This document shows positions 1 through 8,582 of a stretch of 64,000 nt of DNA, in pieces. Origin of the DNA: Spirochaetales bacterium (lineage in GTDB: Bacteria; Spirochaetota; Spirochaetia; JABMQR01); assembly GCA_018399255.1 (NCBI GenBank), contig JAGYPA010000009.1:1-64000 (forward strand), read 5' to 3'. The first letter of the stretch is position 1. Each line of letters starts with the position of its first letter. A program made the translations under genes and the position numbers. The notes beneath the pieces are model-generated. The model was given only the letters and a program-made list of their open reading frames with translations, did not search any database and was not told the DNA's origin.

Positions 1-2
1 CG

Positions 3-506
3 CGTCTGCAGAACCGGAAGTACGGCAAGGTGAACGTGCTGGCTACCTGTCTGGAGAGTGCCGATATTATGCCGGCCGATGAAGAAGAAGTTGTCGAGGC
101 CCGTGAAGAGCATGCGGTTATCGATCCCGGCTGGGGTCCGCAGGAGATCGAGATTATAAAGGGAAAAATCACCGGGCTGCATGTCAGTAAGTGCCTTTCG
201 GTCTTTGATGAGCAGGGCCGGTTCAATCCCAAGCTCGATCATAATCAGAAAAAGTTCTTCCCGGCCGATATGATTATAGAATCGATCGGGCAGGGGATGG
301 ATTTACAGTATACGGAAGGCATAAAGGAACAGCTGGAAATGGGTCCTCGCGGCAAGATGAAGGTTGATGCCTTCTTCCAGACGACGGTTCCCTGGCTCTT
401 TGTCGGCGGAGATATTGCCGAGGGGCCAGATGTTATCCACGGTATTGCCAACGGGCACAAGGCTGCCCGGGGTATCGACAGCTATCTGCAGGGGGAGAAA
501 GATTGA
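3..506 (+). CDS. GltD-like FAD/NAD(P)-dependent oxidoreductase, C-terminal part (5' end outside window)
   Basis: The window opens inside this gene, in the reading frame that starts at base 3, and it ends at TGA 504-506. The visible 167 residues look like the end of a pyridine-nucleotide disulphide oxidoreductase of the glutamate-synthase small-subunit type. The closing stretch with FVGGDIAEGPDVIHGIANG, then an AARGIDSYL helix, is the typical FAD-contacting end of that family, where a GGD motif binds the flavin. An ESIGQG turn lies about 60 residues before it. The substrate cannot be read from this part; GltD homologues often act outside glutamate synthase as electron-transfer subunits. The stop overlaps the start of the ferritin-like gene (TGATG), so the two are probably co-translated, which suggests an electron-transfer or oxidative-stress context. 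Confidence 0.75.
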   Translation, partial: RLQNRKYGKVNVLATCLESADIMPADEEEVVEAREEHAVIDPGWGPQEIEIIKGKITGLHVSKCLSVFDEQGRFNPKLDHNQKKFFPADMIIESIGQGMDLQYTEGIKEQLEMGPRGKMKVDAFFQTTVPWLFVGGDIAEGPDVIHGIANGHKAARGIDSYLQGEKD

Positions 507-961
507 TGAAAGAGTTTACCGTAGAGGAGATTCTGGAGTTTTCACGGAATATCGAGATGGAGTCGTATACCTACTATACCACTGCTTCCCAGCGTTTTGA
601 GGATTCTGCGCTCAAGGAGCTGGCCACGGATCTGGCCGGCCAGGAACTGGAGCACTATAATAAGTTCAATAAGATACTGGAAGATTATAAACTTTCCCGC
701 GCCGAGCTCGATGCCCGTATTGCCATTCCCCGGGAGGATCATGACAGACTGGTGGAGGCACGCGTGCTGCCCGATTATCCCACCCCCCGCATGGTGCTTG
801 AAGCTGCCTACGAACGGGAAGTGCATACCGGAGGACTCTACCGGACCATGATAACGCTGACCAATCTGCCCGATGATATTGTGCGTACCTTTTCCGAACT
901 GATGGATCAGGAGCAGGGTCACGCCAACCGGATCCAGAGCCTGATGCGCAAGTACCGCTGA
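506..961 (+). CDS. Ferritin-like (rubrerythrin-type) di-iron protein
   Basis: A 151-residue, all-helical protein with the spacing of a ferritin-like four-helix bundle. Candidate iron ligands are Glu17/Glu19 in helix 1, the ExxH at Glu47-His50, Glu103/Glu105 with His107, and a second ExxH at Glu136-His139. It lacks the C-terminal rubredoxin domain of classical rubrerythrin, so it is a stand-alone ferritin-like domain protein. Members of the family handle peroxide or iron in the cytoplasm of anaerobes. The ATG at 506 overlaps the upstream stop; a TTG three bases earlier is in frame but less likely. The coupling to a flavin oxidoreductase suggests a reductant-peroxidase pair, which is inference. 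Confidence 0.75.
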   Translation: MKEFTVEEILEFSRNIEMESYTYYTTASQRFEDSALKELATDLAGQELEHYNKFNKILEDYKLSRAELDARIAIPREDHDRLVEARVLPDYPTPRMVLEAAYEREVHTGGLYRTMITLTNLPDDIVRTFSELMDQEQGHANRIQSLMRKYR

Positions 962-1072
962 AGCATTATGCTGAACTTGCACCGGCCAGCTGGTTTTATT
1001 AACCCTTTTCAAGTTTTACCTCTTTCCAAATCCCGAAATATCCGGTAACTTGGGATGGTTCTGTAGTGGGTT

Positions 1073-1801
1073 ATGCATAGTATGAAAACGTTTGTTATCG
1101 GTGATATTCACGGGACCTGGAGGGCGCTGCGCCAGTGTCTGGAACGTTCACATTTCAATGCCGAAGATGATTATCTTATTGTGCTCGGTGATGTGTGTGA
1201 CGGGTATCCGGAAGTCCGGCAGGTATTAGATGAGCTGCTTTCCCTGAATCACTGCACCATGATTATCGGAAACCACGATATCTGGGCGCTGGATTGGGCG
1301 CTTACCGGAGCGAAGCCCGATATCTGGACCAGTCAGGGGGGGATTCAGACGATTGTCTCCTATAACGGCGGTCCTATGCCGGCTGAGCATCGGGATTTTC
1401 TGCTTCACGCCGTTGCCTATCTCGAGCTTGACGGTCGTCTTTTTATTCACGGCGGTTTTAACCCAACTGTCGATCTGGCGCGGCAGACTGCCGAGAGTCT
1501 GGTCTGGGACCGGTCGTTGATTCAGACGGCCTGGAAACGTCACCGTGCAGGGAGAAAAAAGGCCTTCGGAGGCTATCGGGATATCTTTCTCGGGCATACC
1601 CCCACGGAGGTTTTCAGCAGCGACCAGCCGGTTCATTTCTGTAATGTCTGGGATCTCGATACCGGTGCGGGGTGGTCGGGTAGGCTGACCATGATGGAGG
1701 TGGAAAGCGGCCTCTGGTATCAGTCCGATCCGACGCCGGGTCTCTACGGCGGCATCCAGGGCAGAATACAACTGAAAAAGCAGGATAAAAAAAAGTTATG
1801 A
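1073..1801 (+). CDS. Calcineurin-like (PPP-family) metallophosphoesterase
   Basis: A 242-residue protein carrying the PPP phosphatase motif series in order: GDIHG near residue 10, GDVCDG near residue 43, GNHD near residue 65, HGGFNP near residue 126 and GHTPT near residue 176. These residues bind the two catalytic metals. The second motif reads GDVCDG rather than the usual GDxVDRG, so one substrate-contacting arginine is absent. Bacterial relatives are Ser/Thr phosphatases (PrpE, PphA) or dinucleotide polyphosphatases; I cannot choose between them. The start may be ATG 1073 or ATG 1082. The stop overlaps the next gene's start (ATGA), so the phosphatase is translationally coupled to an HD-GYP response regulator, which hints at a joint signalling role. 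Confidence 0.8.
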   Translation: MHSMKTFVIGDIHGTWRALRQCLERSHFNAEDDYLIVLGDVCDGYPEVRQVLDELLSLNHCTMIIGNHDIWALDWALTGAKPDIWTSQGGIQTIVSYNGGPMPAEHRDFLLHAVAYLELDGRLFIHGGFNPTVDLARQTAESLVWDRSLIQTAWKRHRAGRKKAFGGYRDIFLGHTPTEVFSSDQPVHFCNVWDLDTGAGWSGRLTMMEVESGLWYQSDPTPGLYGGIQGRIQLKKQDKKKL

Positions 1802-2919
1802 CAAAGAAAACGAGTGAATTGCAAAAGAAAGAAAAAACCATCCTTATTGTGGATGATGTTACCGAGAATATCGATGTGCTCATCGGCATTCTGGGTACGC
1901 TGTACCGCATCAGGATCGCAACGAGCGGCAAGGATGCCCTGGCACAGGTAAATCGGGAGATACCCGACCTTATCCTTCTCGATATCATGATGCCGGGCCT
2001 CAGCGGCTTTGATGTCTGCAAACAACTGAAAGACGATCCGCTCACCCGTGATATTCCAATAGTCTTTGTTACCGCACTTTCAGACAAGAGCAATGAGGAA
2101 CGGGGACTGCAGCTCGGGGCGGTTGACTATATCTACAAGCCCTTCAGCTCCGATCTGGTAAAGGTGCGGGTCAAGAATCATCTTCAGCTCTATATGAAGC
2201 GTAAGGAGCTCGAGGACGAGGTACGGCAGCGGACTAAGACGATTGAACAGATCAAGGATGCCCTGATAGCCTCTCTCGCTTTTATTACCGAAACCCGGGA
2301 CCCTGACACGGGAACCCATATTTTCCGGACACAGCGCTATTTTCAGCTGCTTTCCCGTGAGCTGATCGACCTCAACCCAGGGCTGTTTGATCCGGAAGAG
2401 ATCGATCTGATGGCGTTGTCAAGTGCTCTTCACGATATCGGGAAGATCGGCATATCGGATATGATCCTGATGAAGCGGTGCGGGCTCAGCGATGAAGAGT
2501 ACCGTGAGATTCAGAATCATCCCGTTATCGGCGGGGATGTGCTGCGCCGTACCCGTGACTACCTCGGGCCGGAAGCAGGAAAATTCCTCATCTATGCCAG
2601 TGAGATTGCCGAATTCCATCATGAGCACTGGGACGGAAGCGGGTATCCTCATGGGCTCAAGGGAGAGGAGATTCCCATAAGTGCCCGGATTATGGCCATT
2701 GTGGATGTCTATGATGCCCTGCGCAGTGATCGGCCGTACAAGCGTGCTGTCACGCACAAGGAAACTATTGACATCATAACCAATGGCGATGGGCGCACTG
2801 AGCCGGAACATTTTGATCCGAAGGTGCTCGAGGCGTTCAAGCGTGTGGAGAACCAGCTGGAAGAGGTTTCCCGGTTCCATCCACGCGACGAGGCAATGAC
2901 GGGGCTCTTTGGTATGTAG
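1798..2919 (+). CDS. Response regulator with HD-GYP phosphodiesterase output
   Basis: 373 residues. Residues about 14-130 form a receiver domain with acidic pair Asp19-Asp20, phospho-acceptor Asp62 in [10 protein letters not shown], and a lysine in the YIYKPF motif. A short coiled linker follows. An HD-GYP domain then shows the metal-binding pair His212-Asp213 (HDIGKIG), an [13 protein letters not shown] block from about residue 273 to 285, and a downstream [12 protein letters not shown] motif. All key residues for cyclic-di-GMP hydrolysis appear intact. Proteins with this layout (RpfG type) lower cyclic-di-GMP when phosphorylated. No cognate kinase is adjacent upstream; the histidine kinase at 4417 is beyond the Hsp20 genes. 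Confidence 0.92.
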   Translation: MTKKTSELQKKEKTILIVDDVTENIDVLIGILGTLYRIRIATSGKDALAQVNREIPDLILLDIMMPGLSGFDVCKQLKDDPLTRDIPIVFVTALSDKSNEERGLQLGAVDYIYKPFSSDLVKVRVKNHLQLYMKRKELEDEVRQRTKTIEQIKDALIASLAFITETRDPDTGTHIFRTQRYFQLLSRELIDLNPGLFDPEEIDLMALSSALHDIGKIGISDMILMKRCGLSDEEYREIQNHPVIGGDVLRRTRDYLGPEAGKFLIYASEIAEFHHEHWDGSGYPHGLKGEEIPISARIMAIVDVYDALRSDRPYKRAVTHKETIDIITNGDGRTEPEHFDPKVLEAFKRVENQLEEVSRFHPRDEAMTGLFGM

Positions 2920-2932
2920 CTGCATGTTGCAA

Positions 2933-2996
2933 ACATGAAGGCATGAAGGCATGAAGGCATGCAGGCATGCAGACATGCAGACATGCAGACATGAAG
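2933..2996 (+). repeat. 8-bp tandem repeat, eight units
   Basis: Eight consecutive 8-bp units of the form RCATGMAG, directly after the HD-GYP gene. The units differ only at first position (A or G) and sixth position (A or C). On either strand the array contains overlapping GCATGC/ACATG palindromic cores. It has no spacers, so it is a minisatellite and not a CRISPR array. Confidence 0.95.
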
Positions 2997-3144
2997 GCAA
3001 GTGCCGCCAGAAAGAAAAGAATTCAGGTAAGTTTGACGCACTCTCAGTATCACACACCTTCACAGGTGGGTTATTTTGCCGCACCTTGACGGAGATGCTC
3101 CAGTTACATGGGTAAAAATTATCCAACTGCATAACGAAAACCCC

Positions 3145-3151
3145 CTTGAAA
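3145..3151 (+). promoter_or_regulatory. Possible heat-shock (sigma-32-like) -35 element
   Basis: A CTTGAAA heptamer lies 127 bp upstream of the first Hsp20 start codon and matches the -35 consensus of heat-shock sigma factors. I see no convincing CCCCAT-type -10 at the right spacing. A GC-rich imperfect palindrome (CTGCCGGCTGCCGGCAG) follows in the leader at about 3190-3206. The call is tentative. Confidence 0.25.
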
Positions 3152-3277
3152 TGCTTTAAATTGCGAATTTTCAGCAATCTATGGGCATGTCTGCCGGCTG
3201 CCGGCAGGCGTGAAAATTGGCATGGTTTATGCTCAATAATAGATAAAAAGACCCGATTTTCTATAGGAGGTGCTGTT

Positions 3278-3736
3278 ATGGCTATAGTACGTTGGAAAAA
3301 CAATGATCTGTATGATCCATGGGAGACCATGCGCAACCTGCAGGACGAAATCAATCACTATTTCGACATGGATCGCCTGCCGGCCGGTTCCGGTCTGTTT
3401 GACCGCACTAACTCTCCGCCGATTGATGTGCTGGAGAGCGGAAATGAGTTTCTGATCAACTGTGAAATACCGGGTATGGAGAAAGAGGATATTGAGCTTT
3501 CCGTCGCGTCGCAGGTGCTGACGATCAAGGGGCAAAAGAAGATCGATGCTGAAGATCGTGAGAAAAAGTACTACCGCAGGGAGACTTTCAGCGGAAGTTT
3601 TCAGCGAACCCTCTCGCTGCCGGCATCGGCGGACCCTGAGGGAATCCAGGCAGAACTGAAGGACGGTATTCTGAGTGTGAAGCTGCCGAAGAAAAAGGAA
3701 GCCATTCCCAAGCAGATTACCGTAAAGGTAAATTAA
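3278..3736 (+). CDS. Small heat shock protein, Hsp20/alpha-crystallin family
   Basis: 152 residues from ATG 3278, chosen because TAGGAGG at 3264-3270 sits seven bases upstream; longer in-frame readings have no ribosome binding site. The N-terminal arm (about 45 residues) has a WKNNDLYDPWETM stretch. An alpha-crystallin domain follows from PPIDVLESGNEF through the A-x-x-x-n-G-v-L-type motif KDGILSVKLPK, and the tail carries an I-x-V anchor (KQITVKVN). Such proteins are ATP-independent cytoplasmic holdases. It is the first of two adjacent Hsp20 genes, 19 bases apart, probably one stress-induced unit. Confidence 0.93.
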   Translation: MAIVRWKNNDLYDPWETMRNLQDEINHYFDMDRLPAGSGLFDRTNSPPIDVLESGNEFLINCEIPGMEKEDIELSVASQVLTIKGQKKIDAEDREKKYYRRETFSGSFQRTLSLPASADPEGIQAELKDGILSVKLPKKKEAIPKQITVKVN

Positions 3737-3755
3737 GGAAGTAAGGAGGCCAGGT

Positions 3756-4127
3756 ATGAACAGGAAAGAGGAATCAGGCAAAGCGCTTGAAAAAAATGAG
3801 AAAAAAAGAACGCGGACTGCCTGCTGCGATATTTTTCATGATGAAAAGCAGGTAACGCTGAATCTGGAGATGCCGGGGGTAAGTCGTGAATCGCTGGATG
3901 TCCGCATCGACGGAAATCTGCTCATTATAACCGGGAGCAAGAAGCTGCCCTCGCTCAAGGGAGATTTCCTTATCCGGGAGATACGGGACGAGGACTATCA
4001 TCAGGAGTTCACCCTCGACGATACGATAGACCGGGAGAAGATTCAGGCTGTGGTAAAACAGGGGCTGGTAACACTGGAGCTGCAGAAGAAAGAGTCAGTG
4101 CTTCCCCGCAGGATAACGATTAACTGA
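3756..4127 (+). CDS. Second small heat shock protein, Hsp20 family (short)
   Basis: 123 residues from ATG 3756, with AAGGAGG at 3743-3749. It is shorter than its neighbour: the N-terminal arm is only about 20 charged residues (MNRKEESGKALEKNEKKR), then the alpha-crystallin domain starts (DIFHDEKQVTLNLEMPGVS). The KQGLVTLELQKKE stretch corresponds to the conserved end of the domain and PRRITIN supplies the I-x-I anchor. Sequence divergence from the upstream paralogue suggests an old duplication and possibly mixed oligomers, as in other tandem Hsp20 pairs (inference). Confidence 0.9.
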   Translation: MNRKEESGKALEKNEKKRTRTACCDIFHDEKQVTLNLEMPGVSRESLDVRIDGNLLIITGSKKLPSLKGDFLIREIRDEDYHQEFTLDDTIDREKIQAVVKQGLVTLELQKKESVLPRRITIN

Positions 4128-4168
4128 GAAGCAGCCTCTCCTTCACCCCTCAAACCTGACCGCTCACC

Positions 4169-4189
4169 ATCCCCCATCCCCCATCCCCC
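4169..4189 (+). repeat. 7-bp tandem repeat (ATCCCCC, three units)
   Basis: Three perfect 7-bp units lie just downstream of the Hsp20 pair. It is another example of the short tandem duplications seen across the window. Confidence 0.8.
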
Positions 4190-4206
4190 ATTACCCGGAC
4201 AACCTG

Positions 4207-4241
4207 GACAGCCCGGTTGCGTAAGTGCAGCTCGGGCTGTC
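4207..4241 (+). terminator. Stem-loop downstream of the Hsp20 pair
   Basis: GACAGCCCG at 4207-4215 pairs perfectly with CGGGCTGTC at 4233-4241 across a 17-base loop. There is no T tract, so it may be a weak or Rho-assisted terminator or an mRNA-stabilising hairpin. The remaining stretch to 4416 has no gene and becomes AT-rich before the histidine kinase. Confidence 0.4.
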
Positions 4242-4416
4242 GTCCTGTGAAGGCTGAAGTAATATTAATGCACTATTTAGCCTGCTTTGCTTGACATATA
4301 TTACAGTGAGGGTACAATGACTTATTGTTAAACGTATATCAAAGTGTATGTAAAAAAAACGGTAGCAAAACGCCTTTCTCATTTTTGTAATTACATGTAG
4401 GGAGTTAAAAGTCAGG

Positions 4417-5625
4417 ATGCCCACCGCGGTTCTGCAGTTCAACAGTCTAGGTTTTTTGATTTCCGGCAGCAGCTATGCCCGGGATATTCTGGGTATGTTT
4501 TCAGATGATCTATCCCGGCTCTCTGCTGGCAGGTTGTTTCAGGCCTATCCTGAGCTTGTATCTGCTCTTGAGGAGAGAAGGGCCTGGGAGGGGGAGCTGA
4601 AGCTTGATCCGGCATCAGCCGCGGCATCATCCCTGGCCCTGTCATCAGCATCTGTATCGGCCCCGACTATAGATCCGGCAATAGCCCCGGAATCAGCTGA
4701 GACTGATGCGAGGTCTTTTCTTCTCCGGATCAGGAGACTGAAGGCGGAGGTGGTTCCTCTCTACGTTTTTTCCGAAGATGGTCTGCAGCCGTATCCCGTA
4801 AATGAAAAAGCCGAGGCTGCTCACTGTCCGGCTGTGACTCTGCTGCTTTCTGATATTTCAGGACTTCAGGAAGACTGTAATGAGCTGCAGCGGAACCTGA
4901 ACCGCAAAAATTCGGTTATCAGAGTTATTTCCCATGAACTGCGTTCGCCGTTCAGTACCGCCCGGCATTTTTTCAGTCTGATGGAGAGTCGTCTCAGTGG
5001 TGTTCTGCCTCATTCGTGGCCGGAGATGATCAGGGAAATGGCTGAGCTGTTTTCCCGCAGTTCTCTGCTGGTGGATACGATCAGTTCGCTCACGGACGAT
5101 ATATACGGGCCGCTTATCTGCCGCGAGGAGCTGGTGGTGCTCGATGAGGTGCTTGATAAGGCAGTTGCACAGGTGCAGTCCTACCTGGAGCTGAGACAGA
5201 TTGTGCTGGTTAAGAAATCCGAGCGTGATCTGCTGGTCCGGGGAGACAAAGATTTGCTTTATTCTGCGCTGCAGTATATACTCAGTGCTATAGCATCAGA
5301 ATTGGGGGGGGCAAGTTCCGCCAAGGGGATTACCCGGCTGGAGATCAGCTCTAATGTGACTGCGGCATATGTACGTCTGGCAGTTGCCTGCCAGGTCGAG
5401 AATGGGCAGACGAGGCAGCATTTTGCCCCCGACGTCTGTGAAATGATAAACAGCAAAACTTGGGGTACGGTTCAGGGAATCAGGACAGCTATCAGTTCTG
5501 CGGGGCTGTTTCTGTTTGCCGGCAGTCAGCTGCTCGAGAAGCAGGGGATCAGGCTGGAGCTTGAGCCTTCTGCGAGCTCCGGGACGGTTTTAACAATGCA
5601 GTTTCTGCGGTTTGCCGGGGTTTGA
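4417..5625 (+). CDS. Cytoplasmic sensor histidine kinase with divergent ATPase domain
   Basis: 402 residues with no membrane segment. Residues 1-150 look PAS-like, with an Ala/Ser-rich insert near residues 65-85. The H-box VISHELRSP places the phospho-accepting histidine at His173, in a HisKA domain with a clear dimerisation helix. The C-terminal region should be an HATPase_c domain, but the N-box reads LLYSALQYILSAI with no conserved Asn, and no DxGxG or GxGLG motif is visible; only the closing SSGTVLTMQF strand is normal. ATP binding is therefore doubtful and the protein may work as a pseudokinase or phosphatase partner. It lies 82 bases upstream of a LuxR-type response regulator, its likely partner. 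Confidence 0.75.
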   Translation: MPTAVLQFNSLGFLISGSSYARDILGMFSDDLSRLSAGRLFQAYPELVSALEERRAWEGELKLDPASAAASSLALSSASVSAPTIDPAIAPESAETDARSFLLRIRRLKAEVVPLYVFSEDGLQPYPVNEKAEAAHCPAVTLLLSDISGLQEDCNELQRNLNRKNSVIRVISHELRSPFSTARHFFSLMESRLSGVLPHSWPEMIREMAELFSRSSLLVDTISSLTDDIYGPLICREELVVLDEVLDKAVAQVQSYLELRQIVLVKKSERDLLVRGDKDLLYSALQYILSAIASELGGASSAKGITRLEISSNVTAAYVRLAVACQVENGQTRQHFAPDVCEMINSKTWGTVQGIRTAISSAGLFLFAGSQLLEKQGIRLELEPSASSGTVLTMQFLRFAGV

Positions 5626-5707
5626 TTCCCAAACGAAGCGAGAGGAGCGGAACCATCTTATAGTCAATTATGTGAGACTGGCTGAGTGCGGGAGTAAAAG
5701 TGGTAAT

Positions 5708-6379
5708 ATGATTAACGTAGTAATTGTAGATGATCATCAGGTGGTTCGTACCGGACTTATGGCGCTTCTGGAGAATGCTCCGGGAATTGAGGTGGCAGCT
5801 GAATTTGCAGACGGCAGTGATTTTTTGACGGCACTTCCGGAGCTCAGCGGGGTTGATGTGGTCCTGCTCGATATTTCGATGCCTAAAATGGGGGGACTGG
5901 AAGTCCTGCATGAGCTGGTTACGATGCCCAAGGCTCCCGGGGTTATTTTTCTTACCGTCTATCCGGAGGAGTCCTATGCTCTGCAGGCTATCAGAGCCGG
6001 GGCAAAGGGATATTTGACGAAGGACAGTTCGCGGGAGATGCTGGTGGAAGCGGTTACGGCGGTTGCCTATGGGGGGACGTTTCTCTCCGAAAAGATCCGG
6101 CAAGTTGATGTTCTCCGATAATTTTGCCGGGCTGAAGCCGAAGCGGAGGCGGAGGCAATTTCGTGGGATCAGCTCTCTTCCCGTGAACTGTCGGTGTTCA
6201 TTCATATCTGCCGGGGTCTTACAATTAAGGAGATTTCATTCAAGATGGAGCTTTCTCCCAAGACGATAAGCACCTACAAGACGCGTCTGATGGAGAAGTT
6301 GCAGGTTACGACGCTCTCCGAGCTGATCAAGATCGGTATAGCCTGGGGGCTAGTACCTAGTAGCCGGTTATTGCAGTGA
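5708..6379 (+). pseudogene. NarL/LuxR-type response regulator interrupted by an in-frame stop
   Basis: From ATG 5708 the frame encodes a complete receiver domain (VDDHQVV at the start, Asp in VVLLDISMPKMGG, Lys in YLTKDSS). It stops at TAA 6119-6121, 137 codons in. The same frame then continues without another stop through AEAEAEAISWDQLSSRELSV and a full LuxR helix-turn-helix (LTIKEISFKMELSPKTISTYKTRL) to TGA 6377-6379. Without the TAA it would be a normal regulator of about 223 residues. The stop falls in the interdomain linker. Options are a nonsense mutation, two compensating indels, or two separate polypeptides. The partner kinase is the preceding gene. Confidence 0.75.
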
Positions 6380-6692
6380 GCTCTACCCTGCCTGGTGACA
6401 GATGCTTATCTCTTTCCCGTTTTTTAAAAACACTTTCGCTCATTAAAAAGTTGCTTATACCTGTTTAAATACCGAAAAATCGGGCTTTTATTCCTCTCTT
6501 CCTACAGAAATTTACGATAATCCTACACCATCAAATGAATTACCCGATACGATTCTCAAACGCGTTATAACGGTTATTACAGTTCCGCTGGTACGGCTGG
6601 ATATGCCAGTTTTTAAGTAACACTGAACTGGCAGCAGGCAAAGCAAGCCGGAATAGGGAAGTGTATGGCAAACGGCAGGGGATACGGGTAGG
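6380..6692. other. Intergenic, no gene seen
   Basis: About 310 bases between the regulator and the surface-protein cluster. The middle part (6420-6520) is AT-rich. I see no convincing coding frame, tRNA or strong terminator. Confidence 0.5.
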
Positions 6693-7225
6693 GTGCGGCA
6701 AGGTGTTCTAATCGGCCTGATGGCTGTTCTGCTGATTTGCCTCATAGCGATTCCCGATTTGGCGGGTGCAGAGGTCCGTGGAGCTGGCGGTTGCCTCGGC
6801 AGGGCTGGTGCTGCAGGCCTGGGAGGTTCCCTCGAAACATTAATCCGGGGAGCAGTATTCCTTTTTTACCGTCAGTATCGGCCAGGCGGCTGGCGGCCGG
6901 CTTCACTACATGGTTGACGGGATTGTCTGGCCGCAGAGCCTGAAGATTGTCGTTCATGCAGAAACAGCGATTCCAGATGGGCGCTGAGTGTTGAGGTGCT
7001 GGATTTTCCGGGAAGTTCGGCAGGCGGCGAGTATGGAACGGCGGTATCCGGGGCAGTTTCTGTCGGGTCAGATCCTGATTCACCGGGTACGCTGATTTGC
7101 CACATCGGGAACTGCGACACAGGCAGCGGAACGGCAGATGGTCCGCTGCTGTACAATCCCGGAATCTGGGATTCAGCAGCGGCGATATCGTAATCCGCTA
7201 TGCCCTGGTGGAGGAGTTGCTTTAG
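6693..7225 (+). pseudogene. Small secreted protein, frameshifted
   Basis: GTG 6693 starts a clear signal peptide (GVLIGLMAVLLICLIAIPDLAGAEV). After the cleavage region, coding character jumps between frames: ELAVASAGLVLQAW, FFTVSIGQAAGGRLHYMVDG, then a long stretch with LSVEVLDFPGSSAGGEYG and CHIGNCDTGSGTADG, ending in YALVEELL and TAG 7223-7225. Joined, this would be a secreted protein of about 175 residues, possibly of beta-sandwich type. I do not recognise the family. At least three indels separate the pieces. It is the first member of the 6.7-12.4 kb surface cluster. Confidence 0.5.
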
Positions 7226-7255
7226 GTTTTTATCTGATACGAGTGGCATAATTTA

Positions 7256-7307
7256 GTTATGTGTACATAACGGTTATGAGTACATAACGGTTATGTGTGT
7301 ACATAAC
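7256..7307. promoter_or_regulatory. Three consecutive palindromes (operator-like array)
   Basis: Three copies of GTTATG-N3/5-TACATAAC-type inverted repeats: GTTATGTGTACATAAC at 7256-7271, GTTATGAGTACATAAC at 7273-7288, and a version with two extra bases at 7290-7307. They are separated by single G residues, so the period is 17 bp. They end 69 bp upstream of the ATG at 7377. The arrangement looks like a cooperative binding site array for a dimeric regulator; the regulator is unknown. Confidence 0.5.
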
Positions 7308-7376
7308 TGATACTAGTGTATTAACGGTCGTTGATCGTTTGGCAGGTGCTAATTAATCATTTAAGGGGAGACACAC

Positions 7377-8027
7377 ATGAAGAAGAAAAATTTCATGGTT
7401 CTTATGATGGTTCTGGCCTTTCTCGTCGGGTCAGTGGGTTTGGTGATGGGAGGATTCGGCAACTGCACAGATGCAGTTGGGGTTTCTTATACATCATCCG
7501 GACAGGTTGCCTACTGCGTATGCTAAATAGTGGTCAAATAGCCGATATTATTAGTTACAATTTAGGAACCTGACAGCAGCTACTGCAGGAGCACAGGCTC
7601 AAAGTGGCGGAGCTGCGGCAGGAGAAGCTGCCAGCGGATTTCTTCGCGCATATTACTATATGGATATACTGATACATCTTATGAAATTACTATAGCTATA
7701 GCTGCAGATACAGGTGGATTCCTTGAGGCAGTTGTTGCAGTGAAGGTTCAGTAACAGATGCCGGTAATGATGATTCTGTTGTCATAACTGGTGGAGGAGG
7801 GACGCAGGAGATGCAGTACATACCGGATTAGCTACTGAATATCCTGGTAGTGGAAGTACTGTTCCAATAGGAACCACTGCAGCTGATTTTATTACTGGGA
7901 TTGATCAGCGAATACCTGGACTGGTACAGGAAATTCAGACGGTGCGCAAGTAGTTTATTATCTCGTTGCTGATCCGGAATCAACTGAATCTGTTACAGTT
8001 ACGTATACCTTACAGGCTGCAACCTGA
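7377..8027 (+). pseudogene. Small secreted, probably surface-exposed protein, frameshifted
   Basis: ATG 7377 has AAGGGGAG seven bases upstream and encodes a strong signal peptide (FMVLMMVLAFLVGSVGLVMG). The open frame ends after about 50 codons. Coding character resumes in shifted frames: AGAQAQSGGAAAGEAASG, YGYTDTSYEITIAIAADTGG, GLATEYPGSGSTVPIGTTA and VVYYLVADPESTESVTVTY, ending at TGA 8025-8027. The rebuilt product would be about 210 residues, rich in small and beta-prone residues, like a pilin-type or adhesin-type subunit. No family is recognised. The triple-palindrome array sits immediately upstream. Confidence 0.5.
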
Positions 8028-8154
8028 TTCTTTAATTTATAAATGAATCAATAGCCATTCAGTCAGACAGCAGTCAGCACATCTGCCTGGCTGAACAATT
8101 CTCAAGTGCACAAGTTATAATTAAACACTGATGATACGGGGATATGGGATTACA

Positions 8155-8471
8155 ATGATTTTGGAAAAAGTAAACGAAAGCTACTGGTTCTTATCATTGA
8201 CTATCTCTTTTCTCGTTTTTCGCTAGTGGAGCAGAATCGCTGCAACCGTAACTGATGTAGTTCCGTTATCAAGAATAGAATCAGATCAGACTCCTAGATA
8301 TTTTTAACAAAAACACTGCATCGATGGGAATTTATGGAACCATGCATGTTGGCACGGTGATCAAATACATGGACAGGCGCAAGCAGGGAGAGCGTACCAG
8401 ATTGCTCTATAAGTCATGATCCCGAAGTATTTCAGGAAGTAACTGCCAGTTTTGTACACGCTTATTTCTGA
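8155..8471 (+). pseudogene. Fragmentary secreted protein gene
   Basis: From ATG 8155 a hydrophobic leader (SYWFLSLTISFLVF) is followed, across frame changes, by TDVVPLSRIESDQTPRYF, NKNTASMGIYGTMHVGTVIK, YMDRRKQGERTRLLYKS and HDPEVFQEVTASFVHAY, ending at TGA 8469-8471. The pieces are continuous if single-base indels are allowed and would give about 105 residues. I do not recognise the family. Base composition from here to about 9.2 kb is clearly more AT-rich than the flanks. Confidence 0.35.
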
Positions 8472-8582
8472 AAACTCAGTAAGAGTGCAATACTTCAAAA
8501 GGTTAAGAATTATTAATATAGAAAAATAATAACTATTTCATTACCAATGATTTACCATGATTAAGTATTAAACAGAATTTAA

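Noticed and set aside
2933-2996. Possible CRISPR array
   Set aside because: Eight contiguous 8-bp units with no spacers; no cas genes nearby.
3146-3277. 44-residue N-terminal extension of the first Hsp20
   Set aside because: No ribosome binding site at 3146 and unrelated sequence; the ATG at 3278 has TAGGAGG and begins at the normal Hsp20 N-terminus.
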